Source of the DNA: Brachionus plicatilis
Taxonomy: Eukaryota; Rotifera; Eurotatoria; Ploima; Brachionidae
NCBI GenBank assembly: GCA_010279815.1
Contig: QEOQ01000180.1
Coordinates: 1,210,451 to 1,274,450, forward strand
Reading direction: 5' to 3'
Length of the DNA stretch: 64,000 bases
Within the stretch, counting starts at the first letter, position 1. Each line of letters starts with the position of its first letter. The notes below the pieces were generated by a model. That model did not search any database and was not told where the DNA came from. It saw nothing but the letters and a program-made list of their open reading frames with translations. Of this stretch, positions 29,201 through 38,012 are shown piece after piece. Both the position numbers and the translations under genes were made by a program.

Positions 29201-32200
29201 CATTTGACTTGACTTAGAATAATTTTTTTTGGGAAAGTCAATAAAAAATGGGGAACAAGTATCCAATCCTATTTATGATTCTTTAGATTTTAATATTGTT
29301 CATATTAGAAAATTAATTAGAAGATTTTTTATCAAATTCCTTCGAGAATGAAGATTAAATTTTTTGAAATCAAGTCAATTCAAAGTTAAGTCAAGTCAAC
29401 TGATTTTGAGAAAAAAAATTTAAGTTTAATTATTCACTTGACTTTAAAATGACTTAAATTTTTGACTAACGCACAAGTCTGCTAAAATTTGACATTAAAA
29501 TGGATATTTTTCAGTTAAAGATTTTGTTCATAAAAAATAAGTTGTGATTTGAGCAAATTGTTTATTTAAAAATTCTAATACAATAAAACCTATGTTCCTT
29601 GTCAATATCATTGAGTCATTATTACTCTTATTCTATCTAAGTAGATTCCTTCAAGACATTCTAAAATTTAAGGGACACGTAAAAATCTATTTAAAAAATT
29701 AAATAAGTGAAATAAACTGAAATGAATTGGTATTATATATTATTTAAGTCCTTTAGAAAAAATTAAAGTTAAAAAATTATAAAAAATAGTATTAAAATAT
29801 AAAAAAGATAAATAGTATAAGAAAAAAAAAACATGTAAAAGTTTAAGCTACACGACTAAAGTCTAATTTAAGTACAAAATTATAGATTGATAGCTTTGAC
29901 CTTGATTAACCAAGTATGATAATAAAAATTAAAATTACTTATTAATTAGCGTATTGTTCAAGCATCTTACAAATCAAAAACAATCAATATATACTTTTTA
30001 CAAAAAATTAAAAAAAAACTATTGTCTTTCAAAAAAAATTTAAAAACTAATTCATTTTTTATTCAATACAATTTTTATTTAATAGCAAAATGTTAATAAA
30101 ACCATGTTTTTATCTGTAATTGCTCCTAATTTTTAGCTTTGTAAAATTGCTAGACTTGATTAAGGATAAATTTGTCATAGCTTAAATTCATTTGTTTTAA
30201 TCTTTTTTCACCAAACCTAAGTATCTTTCGAGTATTCGTGTGCCAAACAAATATCTTGAATAAAATTTTAAAAAATTAAATTTGAAACAAAAATAAGCAC
30301 CTACTCTTGTACAATTTTGAGCTTTCGGTTCCAATTCATTGATACTCACTAGATGGGAAAGCAAATGTGACTCTTGCATTCCGCGCAAAACAAGATGTGA
30401 AAATCGCGCTGAAGGATGTGCAAGCAACAATTTTAAATTTACCGCAAATCCTGCCATGTCTATCGGAAACGGTCTCTTGTCACCCCAAGATCTAAACCAG
30501 CCAATAACTTTATTATTTTTACAAATGGGCCTTTCATACATCAGCTCTCCGACAAATGCCACTGGCCAAACTGACACTGTTTTTGTGTATCTCATTTCCT
30601 CGAATAGTCTAATATCATAAGTGTTATCATCATCCGCAAAATAAACAACACCACTATGGTCCAACCAGTCAGAATTCTCTCTCAACCATTGAATTCCTTT
30701 ATTCCGCTGCAGAACTCCCCGTGGCTTGCTCCATGATTTTTCCGAAGATTGTACTCTCCAGTCATCCGGGGTTTCTTCAGACAGATGAACAAAGCTCATT
30801 TCGGATAATTTCAAAAAGTTTTCTATTTTCCTGGTCTTAACTGCTGAGTCCTCTATCAGAATCCAGACAATTTTGGGCACTAACCAAAGAGTGTTTCGTA
30901 GCCTGGTCAAATCGGCCAGTTGTGTTTCTACGCGATTATTTGTCGGGGTGATTATATAAATGATGGGCAATTTGTCGTATTTTTCATAGAATTTTAGAGA
31001 GTAAATTATTGGAAAAGAGATATTGTGAAATTTGTCAAAAAAAGAGTGTAGAGATTCGAATTTTTTGTGCAAAATTTCATACTTTTCTTCGGCCTCGTAC
31101 AAAGAGAGATATACTTTTAGGAAATTTTAAATTTTTTATTCAACAATTATTAGGTTTAGGGTTTACTTACAATTTGTTATAAAAATAGTCAAAAATAGAA
31201 AAAATGCGATCAATAAAATGATTTTGTAAAATTTTCTTCGTGAAAGTCTCATCAGTTCTATGCTTTATTTGACTAACTTGTTTAAAAGGATTTTAAAAGA
31301 CAGCTGGACCGTGTTGAAGTATTTTTAAAAGTTCAAATATGCCAAAGAAATCAGAACGGTACTATTAAAAATAATTTGTCAAAATTTTTAAGTAGCATAA
31401 ATGTATCAAATTTTAAATAAAAAACGACTTAAATTTTGTCTGACTAAGAAAAAAATTCAAAGGATTATGTAGTTTTCATCAAATTTTTGATTTTTTTAAT
31501 TTTGTTAAAAAAACTGAATTTTTTATTGTTCCTTAACACAAGAAGCACCAAAACGAGTCATTTTGACTCGTTGTGAAAATTAAGGAATAAATCATATATT
31601 TTATGCTCAAATTTATTTAAATTATTAAATTAATTGAATAAAAATAGTAAATTAATAAATTTTAGTCTATTCTTAGGCTTTATAAAATATCCATGGTCAA
31701 TCACACTTTTTACAAATACTTTCTATTTTTTTTTACAATATCTACACCCTGATTTTTTTCTATTTTGAACAAAAATTTGTCGCTTTAAAATTACCACATA
31801 AACGAATTTGAACAAATTTTTTTTATTTGAATTTAGAGAGTCATTCTTATTTTTAATGCTTAAAAAAAACTATGCTCATAAAAAAAATACTTAGATTTTA
31901 GCGGCCAAACACCGAAAAAATAGTCATTTTGACTCGTTGGTGCTTCTAGTGTTAACAAGTCTAAATTTTTTTAAATTCAAACATTTTACGATGAAAATTG
32001 ATAATTAGGATATTAAGGCAGCGATGGCTTTTAATTTATATATATAAATAAAATAACTTTTTTTTATTAGAGCTTTGGTAGCATAAAAAATTTGAGCCAT
32101 TATTATCAGAAATCGACGCCCGAAGAAAAACAAACAAGACAGCAAATCGATTTTGTAAATACAAATCAAACTAAACCGGTTATTCATTCACCAAATTTGG

Positions 32201-34951
32201 TTACACATGAAGTTAAAGTTAAAACAAGTAATTATTTTTAGAGATTTTTTTCTTTTTCAAAAATATATTCTGATTCAGTACAATAAATCTAAAATTTATA
32301 TATTGAAAGAAATTTGAATAGCGTTAGGTAAAAAAAAACTTGAAAAATTTGCAAATTGATTTTCTTTTGCATTTTTAGTTACGAAAAAATCAAATTACAG
32401 GAATCCTTTTACCTTAATATTCAGATTGGATCAGCACTGATTAAATTAAATTTAAAAAGCCTGAAATTAAGATATTTTTTTATTAATGAAATATTTTTCA
32501 TATTTATTAAAACTATATTCTTTGTTTTGATTCAAAAATCTATTAAATTTTCAAGAGTAAAATTAAAAATTTCTTCTAAAAATTTGCCATTAAAAGCTGC
32601 CATTAATACTTACTTAAATTTGCCATTAATTATTATAATTATCTAATAAGAACTTTGATTATAATCCTTTTTAATGATGAAGTAACTTATATAAAAAAAA
32701 ATTTTATTTCAAACTTTCATAAACTTCAAATAAATCTCTTACTATTTATTTTTTATCAGATTCAATATTTAATCTAATGGCAAAATTTGCGAACTTCGCT
32801 AATTTTTCTTACCCTTTAAAATTACTATACTGTACCTATTTCGAAAATTTCTTTTCCAAAGCCATTCATTTTTCGTATTTGAATTTTTGCTTTTTATCTA
32901 ATATCTAAGTCGTAAGAAATCTAAAGTTTTTCAAATTAAATTAGAATTATTTTATTTATTAACTATGTAACTATTTTTTTAAATGATGATCATTGAAAAG
33001 AGGAGCAATTAATTTTTTTTTTGATTCAAATGTTTAATTTCTTTCATTTCTTTTACTTTTAATACTTAATTTTCAATTTTAAAATTCTTCAAAATATTTG
33101 ATTTAAGATATTAAGCACATAAACAAAATATTTTGATTTTGAAATTTTTATCACTTTTATTCTAAATTGAATTTTTTCGCGATCCAAAATAAGTTGTTTT
33201 TCAATTAAAAATTCTCAATTTTTATTAATTAGAAAGTTAGAAATATATGTGTCTTTTCGTAGGCTGATTGATATTTTCTAAAAGAATTCTTATTTCAACC
33301 GCTCAGTATTTACGATTTTAAATAATAAAAAAGTATATTCTAGCCTGGTAAATTTTATAAAAATTATCAGTATGTTTGAAAATGCACTGACTTGATGAAT
33401 TTTTATTCAAAAAATTTTTGGCAATAGAACTTTTTTAATCAATTAAATCAAAAATTAAACGTCATATTAATAATTTAAACGGGTGTATTTTTATAGAATA
33501 AAGAGTGAACATTTAGAAATTTTTTGAAAGATTTGAAAATTTTACTAGATGTTTAATCACTAACTTTATTTTATTTATTTTTTTTTTAAATTTCGATTAT
33601 GCAAAAAAAAATCCTTCTTTGTTGGTACTGTAATTTAAATTTAAATAATAAAAAAATTCAAAACAAAAAATATTTGAATAAGTTAAATTTTGATTTAAAA
33701 AATTTTATATCATCATTTTATTGAATCGAAAAATGAACTAAGATAAATTCTTAGGCGGCTCGGAATTAAAAGGGTCTTGCCTGTAATGTGATCAGTGACT
33801 TATGTCACTTTTGTGACCAGATTTTTTAATTTAAAAAATAAAATTTTTTTTTTATGATTTTTTTATTTTCGTAACCGGTAATAAAATTTATGTGACTATG
33901 GAAAAATTTACATGTAACATAATAAAATATTATCAGATTACATTAACAAAATTAAAAAATTGCTAAAAAATTGCAATTTCAAATTATATTATTATATTTA
34001 AATTAAAATTCAAATTACTTATTACAAATATTCGTGACCAACATTTTTAATTATTTTTTTGGTTAAAATCGAAAATACTTTTACTGGTCACATAACAGGC
34101 AAGACCCAAAAATAAAATTATTTTAATATTTTGTAATTTCCTATTTTTTAGGTCATTTAAGTAATTTGGCCAAAGATCTAAAGCCAGTAAATGTTTTAAA
34201 AGACAAGAATTTTCAACAAATTGAGACTACGCCAGAATCAAAGAAGACAATTTCAACAAAAGAAAAATTAGATTTTAAACCGATAGTAGATGATGACGAA
34301 AATATTCCAAGACGCAAAAATGTCGACAACAATTTGGTGTTCGAAATGCTCGGGAAAAGTAAGAAAGAAGAAGCTTTGCCAAAAGATCAAGACAATGATC
34401 ACAATTCGCAACTGAATTCCAAAATTTTTAATGAACTTGAGAAAAATTTAAAAGACATAGAAGAAAAATCGAATTCATCATTTTCGCTCAACTTTCTCGA
34501 AGAACAAACCAAGTTAATTGGTAAAAACTCAGAAAACCAACAAGATCAAAGTATAGGGTCCAGTGATGCCAAAACTGACCCTAATGATATTAAAACTGAT
34601 TCAAATTCAATTAATGGTGGATCAATGCTCAGTCTTAACTCAACAAATTCACAGACGCCAAAATCAAAATCATCTGGTGCTTTCACAATTGAAGAATTAC
34701 CTGAATGGGTCAAGCTTGAGGCTCATGTTATTGTAACTACAAAGACTGTAATGAACAAACGAGGCCGAATTAAATTCATTGGAAAAACAAAATTTGGTAA
34801 TGGAGTTTGGATCGGTGTCGAGCTTGAGGATTCTTTTGGAATTAATGATGGTTCAATTAAGGATATTAGGTATTTTACGTGCCCAAAAAATAAAGGAGTA
34901 TTTGTCAGGCACGATAAATTAACCCTAGTTGGTAATAGAAATATTTATTAG
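14300..34951 (+). CDS. KIF13B: Kinesin-3 motor of the KIF13/Khc-73 group, 13 exons
   Basis: A plus-end-directed microtubule motor that carries vesicle cargo. Exons: 14300-14350, 14403-14605, 15430-15522, 15573-15841, 15899-16033, 17640-17861, 17915-18238, 19774-19908, 19971-20107, 20160-20742, 24659-26944, 32071-32227 and 34152-34951. Reading phases agree at every junction except one shift inside exon 2. Motor motifs are GQTGSGKS (P-loop, across exons 3-4), NAESSRSHA (switch I), DLAGSEK (switch II) and [11 protein letters not shown]. Then come the neck ([19 protein letters not shown]), an FHA domain (exons 8-10), the long KIF13-type stalk ([29 protein letters not shown], in exon 11) and a C-terminal CAP-Gly domain ([21 protein letters not shown]). 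KIF13A lacks CAP-Gly, so KIF13B/Drosophila Khc-73 is the best match. Predicted length is about 1,797 residues. The ATG at 14290 opens only a five-codon ORF, so 14300 is the likely start. Introns 5 and 11 contain minus-strand genes, and introns 2, 10, 11 and 12 contain transposon-like elements. Confidence 0.9.
14658..15365. mobile_element. 708-bp element with about 67-bp terminal inverted repeats (kinesin intron 2)
   Basis: The left arm (14658 to about 14724) begins GGGTCCAACTAAAATACTGA. The reverse complement of the right arm (about 15299-15365) begins GAGTCCGACTAAAACACTGG, and both continue through CCCCCATTTTTTT, GCAAAAATATTTTT and GTTTTAATATA. Flanks are GTTTTAAA on the left and GTTTTTAAA on the right, a probable 8-bp target duplication with one indel. 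This suggests an hAT- or P-like class. The AT-rich interior has no transposase ORF. Confidence 0.75.
16039..16656 (-). CDS. Unrecognised single-pass membrane protein nested in kinesin intron 5
   Basis: A 205-residue minus-strand ORF lies wholly inside the 1.6-kb fifth intron of the kinesin gene; its stop is 6 bp from the kinesin donor site. It has a polar N-terminal segment of about 47 residues, one strong hydrophobic helix (about 48-72, [20 protein letters not shown]), then a basic, Ser/Lys/Asn-rich tail of about 130 residues with KSRKKKS and many Ser and Thr. An upstream exon is possible: just before the ATG the minus strand reads a pyrimidine-rich tract ending in TAG, in frame for DKVVM. 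That exon could carry a signal peptide, making it a type I protein. I recognise no family. Long ORFs are uncommon in this AT-rich DNA, so it is probably coding. Confidence 0.55.
   Translation of the reverse strand: MKNYAEKVYFFKSPDKILPSEEIKNGTYSIKSLLVPYFSIDSKLNRFIIFALIFFSIVIVLNVLYKFYKIVICIKSENKHLKSILENLSGKSRKKKSILVRKVDYTMRKKLCIDQNDYRRLKEATVPSSTKLSLDSKKMNNENFQKKNFFNLLSQNINRSHLYKTFKSAENKKSVLLNTEVLPSILITDTNSMNTIVVDLETINE
21222..21345. repeat. Inverted-repeat patch with repeated GACGGTC/GACCGTC
   Basis: GACGGTC and its complement GACCGTC occur several times in about 120 bp, together with AGTCCGTTT opposed to AAACGGAC. The patch is clearly GC-richer than its surroundings. It could be a small fold-back element; the termini are too imperfect to classify. 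Confidence 0.45.
23708..24060. mobile_element. About 353-bp fold-back/MITE-like element (kinesin intron 10)
   Basis: The left end (23708-23729) contains TGTGAAGTTCAGTACAAAA. The right end (24039-24060) is its near reverse complement, TTTTGTACTGAATTTCACA. Inside, a second long inverted repeat pairs about 23780-23820 (ATTCTGTGAATGCAGAATGG...) with about 23935-23976. A perfect small hairpin, AAAGTCAAAACTTTT...AAAAGTTTTGACTTT, lies near 23746-23780. There is no coding sequence, and the superfamily was not determined. Confidence 0.7.
27068..27260. mobile_element. hAT-like MITE, 193 bp, with perfect 8-bp TSD
   Basis: The element begins CAGAGTTGTTCAAAAGTC and ends CACAAGTCTG, whose reverse complement is CAGACTTGTG. 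It is flanked on both sides by TTAAATTT (27060-27067 and 27261-27268), an exact 8-bp duplication as expected for hAT elements. The interior has palindromic AAGTCAAGTCACTGACTTGACTT-type repeats and no ORF of note. It lies in kinesin intron 11. Confidence 0.85.
27444..27743. mobile_element. Mariner-like MITE, 300 bp, between TA dinucleotides
   Basis: TACCGTATTCCCTCGT at 27444-27459 is matched by ACGAGGGAATACGGTA at 27728-27743, a perfect 16-bp inverted repeat whose outermost bases are TA on both sides. A TA target duplication is the mark of Tc1/mariner/pogo-type insertion. The non-coding interior contains a GCGCATGC/GCATG-rich patch. A 63-codon ORF overlapping the left end is incidental. Confidence 0.8.
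27885..28018. mobile_element. hAT-like MITE, 134 bp, with perfect 8-bp TSD
   Basis: It starts CAAAGTTGTTCAAAAGTC and ends GACTTTTAAAAATCTCTG (reverse complement CAGAGATTTTTAAAAGTC). GTTTTTAT flanks both sides (27877-27884 and 28019-28026). It shares its end and AAGTCAAGTC-type interior with the element at 27068-27260, so the two are related but of different length. Confidence 0.82.
28587..29093. mobile_element. Fold-back element with tandem TAGTGACGATTTCC-like units
   Basis: The left arm (from 28587) contains GGGGCAATATTAAACCGTCA and CTATTTTTAATGGAAATCGT. The right arm (to about 29093) is a diverged reverse complement of it. Between about 28910 and 29070 a unit of about 20-30 bp built on AATAGTGACGATTTCCATTT recurs about six times with variation. 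Tandem units inside inverted arms are typical of fold-back elements. Confidence 0.65.
29096..29481. mobile_element. hAT-like MITE, 386 bp, with near-perfect 8-bp TSD
   Basis: It starts CAGACTTGTGCGTAAGTCA and ends TGACTAACGCACAAGTCTG, inverted repeats with one mismatch over 19 bp. The flanks CTAAAATA (29088-29095) and CTAAAATT (29482-29489) agree at 7 of 8 positions. The arms continue with AAAGTCAAGTC, linking it to the other two hAT-like elements in this intron. Confidence 0.8.
29141..29579. repeat. 57-bp inverted repeat overlapping the hAT-like element
   Basis: 29141-29198 and 29523-29579 are near-identical in opposite orientation (TTAGAATTTTTAAATAAACA ... TTTATGAACAAA). One arm lies inside the hAT-like element at 29096-29481 and the other just outside it. 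The arrangement implies a nested insertion, a rearrangement or a second overlapping element. Confidence 0.7.
30150..31252 (-). CDS. B3GAT3: Beta-1,3-glucuronyltransferase, B3GAT3-like, nested in kinesin intron 11
   Basis: A Golgi type II enzyme of family GT43. B3GAT3 adds the glucuronic acid that completes the proteoglycan linker tetrasaccharide. Exons on the minus strand are 31252-31171, 31113-30305 and 30254-30150, giving 331 residues with phases agreeing. Exon 1 encodes a short basic cytosolic tail (MRLSRRK) and one membrane anchor ([19 protein letters not shown]). Exon 2 carries [19 protein letters not shown], the metal/UDP-binding DDD motif in [26 protein letters not shown], the QES catalytic glutamate region and [10 protein letters not shown]. 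Exon 3 supplies IFVWHTNT. The length and LLSHLV resemble vertebrate B3GAT3 more than B3GAT1/2, but assignment within the family is not certain. The gene lies antisense inside the 5.1-kb kinesin intron 11. Confidence 0.88.
31533..31955. mobile_element. piggyBac-like MITE between TTAA sites
   Basis: TTAA (31533-31536) is followed by CACAAGAAGCACCAAAACGAGTCA. The right end before TTAA (31952-31955) is the reverse complement, reading inward CACTAGAAGCACCAACGAGTC. The arms also contain small palindromes such as CGAGTCATTTTGACTCG. TTAA at both ends is the piggyBac target duplication. The interior of about 340 bp has no transposase ORF. It lies about 115 bp before kinesin exon 12. Confidence 0.8.
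32228..34151. other. Kinesin intron 12
   Basis: A 1.9-kb AT-rich intron. A 96-codon ORF at 32356 has low-complexity composition and no resemblance to a known family. The only structured feature is the inverted-repeat element at 33772-34109. Confidence 0.5.
33772..34109. mobile_element. 338-bp MITE abutting the last kinesin acceptor site
   Basis: GGGTCTTGCCTGTAATGTGA (left) is matched by the reverse complement of the right end, GGGTCTTGCCTGTTATGTGA, and both continue to CAG. This makes a 24-bp inverted repeat with two mismatches. The flanks are A-rich and the target duplication cannot be read safely (possibly AAA), so the superfamily is open. The right end is 42 bp before exon 13. Confidence 0.72.
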
Positions 34952-36112
34952 AATTTTAAGCTTGTAAATTTTTTTTTGTTAAATAATAAATTTTTTGAAA
35001 ATTTTCGATTAAATGATCATTCCATCTAAAGCAGTCTTTTACTTTTATTGAAAATTTCGATGCTCAGAAATTCGGAGGTTTTTTTGTCTAATTTATGGAG
35101 CTTTAAATTTTCTAATTAATTTAAATGTTTAAATTTCGAATATTTTTGTTAAAGGTTGGTTTTTTTATTTTATTTTTAATTCAGCGACAATAACAAAAAA
35201 TAAAACTCATGAAAAAATACGAAACTATTTTAATTATTTTCAGTTCATTTGGCATTAAATTATTCAAATAATGAAAAATATTTTAAATAAAAAGAATTTA
35301 AAATCTATTTTTTTTGGTCCATCTGTTCTTGTTTTATTTCCGCACGAACCCGTACGATGACAATCATGTTTTTGAAAATAGATTGACGCTGAGTGTATTT
35401 TTTCTGGAAATTCAATTTTCTATCTAATTACCAGAACATGGTATAAACCTCGCAATAAATAATTATGTAACTAATTAACACAAATTCTTGGAATTTTTCT
35501 TTTTATGATTTTAATTCGAATAAACATATTGTTTTGTTAGGAAAAAAACCCTTTAAAAGAAACAGATTTACTTTTAATTGTTCTAAGAATTGAATTTTTT
35601 TGGTTGAGACCATCTAAGACAATGGTCAATTTAAATGCCTTCACGATCTAATAATTTTGTATTCATGACAGAATTGTCTAGTCAACTTTAAAAAAAAAAC
35701 AAATTGATCTTGGGATGAATCCTAATAATTAGATCAGTCGAATCCATTCTTGTCAAAAGTATTAGCATTAAACCAACCAGGCGTGAATTGTAGAAATTTA
35801 ATGAGTGTTCATTAAAAATATGGGCCTTTATTTAAAAAATTTAGTATCTCCTCTAATGTGATAAAAAACCCATTAAAAACCTTTTATGACATCAAAAAAT
35901 GTCCACCATCTATTTTTAATGGCGTTTTTTAAAACTTAATATCAATATTAAAAATATGTGTCGGGTATATATATTTTAAGCTTGTTTTTGCCACAAGGCC
36001 ACATACTTTATAATTTTAATTGTCTAAATGTATTTTTTTAATCCTAATACAATATTTAAGCTTTAAAAATTTAAAAATTTAATTTTTAGTTAGAAATTTT
36101 AGGACTTATTAG
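34952..36112. other. Intergenic region
   Basis: 1.2 kb of AT-rich DNA between the kinesin stop and the next start, on the same strand. No gene, repeat or RNA was recognised. Confidence 0.6.
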
Positions 36113-37151
36113 ATGTCTGATTTCAACGATATATTTGGTTACAAAGTGTACAAGCCACCACCGGAAAAAAATATGTAATTTAATAAAAATGATTATCCAA
36201 GAAAGTTTTTTCTTAACTTCAATCTTAGCCCAATGATTCAAGATTTGAACGTCGCTGGTGAAGTCATTACTTTGATCGATCCAAGTGCTGATGTAATTCA
36301 GGACCCAGCGGTGCAGAAAATTTTTCAAAGCTTAGACGGAGAGCGAACCGTGGTATTTATGATATTTAATCTTTTTGAAACTAGTCATTTACAGTTTTTA
36401 TTTTCATCTCAAGAAAATAGAGGATTTACCACCAGATGTCAGATACGATGGTTGGAACAAAAAAGCCCAATATGATAACCAAGTAATAGTTAGAGGTAGT
36501 GGCAGTCGTCAAAATTTACAGCCAAGACTTCCAGTTGTAGAGAGCAGTTTACTCAAAGATGATGGCAATAGTGAAAAATATCACAAGGAGGCTTTGAGAC
36601 AAGCTCAATTGACTGCACAAAATACTAAAAATTCTGAGCTCGAATTTTCCAAACAACTCCAAGAAACAAAAATTGCTTTGGAAAAAGAAATTCACAGACA
36701 ATTGGTTGAGCAATTGACTCTCAGAGCCCAGAAAAAGTCCGTAACACCAGAGCAACAAGCTTTGATCGAAAAGTTATATCTAGACTTGAGGTTAATCAAC
36801 CCGGAATTAGCTTTTGCTACTTTAAAAGCATCAGCCACTCTGAGTCAAGCTCCGCAACAACCTCCTGTCCAACAAATACAAAGAGCACCACAGGTACAGC
36901 AACAAGAACATTACACCGAAAGATCAGCTGCATCACATTCCACTCGTCATTCGGAAAAAACTTCCCGACGAGAAGAAAATCATCGAGACCATTACTCTTC
37001 CAAGCATGCCAGTTCCAAACCAGAATCTCGTCGATCTGAAGCTCACCAATTAGTTTACAATCAAGGCTCAATAGTTAATGCCAGAGATGAGCCGATTAGA
37101 ATCAGAGTGCCCAAGTGTTCTACTAAAACAAGCAAATCATCAAGAAAATAG
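36113..37151 (+). CDS. Unrecognised 307-residue protein, 3 exons
   Basis: Exons 36113-36174, 36229-36352 and 36414-37151 join in phase to a 307-residue protein. It begins MSDFNDIFGYKVYKPPPEKN and continues with an ordered, acidic stretch (PMIQDLNVAGEVITLIDPSA, then EDLPPDVRYDGWNKKAQYDN). A helical, coiled-coil-like region rich in Lys, Glu and Gln follows (about residues 105-190, including EKEIHRQLVEQL). A Gln/Pro segment, a low-complexity Ser/His/Arg/Glu tail and a basic end (KCSTKTSKSSRK) close the protein. There is no signal peptide or membrane segment, so it is probably cytosolic or nuclear. I do not recognise the family. It converges with the BK beta-like gene, with stops about 207 bp apart. 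Confidence 0.75.
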
Positions 37152-37358
37152 ATCTAAAAATTTAATTTAAAATTTAATTAAATTTTAAATTAGAGTAAAC
37201 GTTTTGTTTTTTTTTTAATGTATGATTCGGCTTTACCATACTCACCCATTTTTTTAAGTAATGATTTATAAAATAAATTTTCAAAAAGCATTTTTATTCA
37301 AACTTTATTTAAAATTGATTGTTTAGAAATAAATGAGACAATTTATTAAAAAAAAGAC

Positions 37359-38012
37359 TTAGTAAGGCGATTTTCTAGAACTATATCTGTAATAAATACC
37401 GTAAATTATAACTATAATTCCAGCTAAACCGCATAGACTAGGCCATAGCAAACTGTTCACGTACGAAGCTGTGCTGTATGTTAATCTTAAAAGAGCATGT
37501 TCTTGACCATCATCATAATAATAATCTGATTCTAAAGAATCAACATTGAAATAGCAGGAAAATGTATCTCCTATATTTCCATATTTTCTACGAAATCTAT
37601 TTACATCCTTTTCATTGACTACCGAATCCATATCACAATAATAAGTGGAACAGTCGGGATACTTTTGATATTTATCCGGACTTTCGTGCAGAATAGCACT
37701 TTTAAGTCCATTCTTAGTAGAAACATCCACCACTATTCTCAAACAAGGAAACTCGCTCAATTCACAAACTGTTTTTAAACCCTCAGGTGTGTGATTAATG
37801 GTGCATTTCCATGGACACTTATACCAATCTTCTTTGTTGTTCATTTGTTGAGTATCGACCTCTCGGACTGTACATGTAGTTTTTTTGAAGTTGGTCTCGT
37901 CATGATAGCTTTGAATAACAGTAAAATTAAGCGTCATAAAAAGGGAGAATGATATGATACATAGAGCGATGCCGCCGAGTATGATAAATGTACTTTTTCT
38001 AAATTCTAACAT
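37359..38012 (-). CDS. KCNMB: BK channel beta-subunit-like two-pass membrane protein
   Basis: A 217-residue protein in one exon with the topology of the KCNMB family, which modulates calcium-activated BK potassium channels. A short cytosolic N-terminus precedes TM1 (about 10-32, FIILGGIALCIISFSLFMTL). The large extracellular loop has eight or more cysteines (TTCTVR, YKCPWKC, TVCELSEFPCLRI, YPDCSTYYC, FSCYF) and one N-glycosylation site (NHT). TM2 is at about 187-207 (SLLWPSLCGLAGIIVIIYGI). The spacing of YPCLRIVV, the FSCYF motif and the LLWPS start of TM2 follow vertebrate KCNMB. Insect TipE-type proteins share the topology but are longer. Family-level confidence is good; the function is inferred. 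Confidence 0.72.
   Translation of the reverse strand: MLEFRKSTFIILGGIALCIISFSLFMTLNFTVIQSYHDETNFKKTTCTVREVDTQQMNNKEDWYKCPWKCTINHTPEGLKTVCELSEFPCLRIVVDVSTKNGLKSAILHESPDKYQKYPDCSTYYCDMDSVVNEKDVNRFRRKYGNIGDTFSCYFNVDSLESDYYYDDGQEHALLRLTYSTASYVNSLLWPSLCGLAGIIVIIYGIYYRYSSRKSPY

Noticed and set aside
34166..34951. CAP-Gly ORF as an independent CLIP-like gene
   Set aside because: Its acceptor and phase match exon 12 of the kinesin, and KIF13B/Khc-73 proteins end in exactly this domain.
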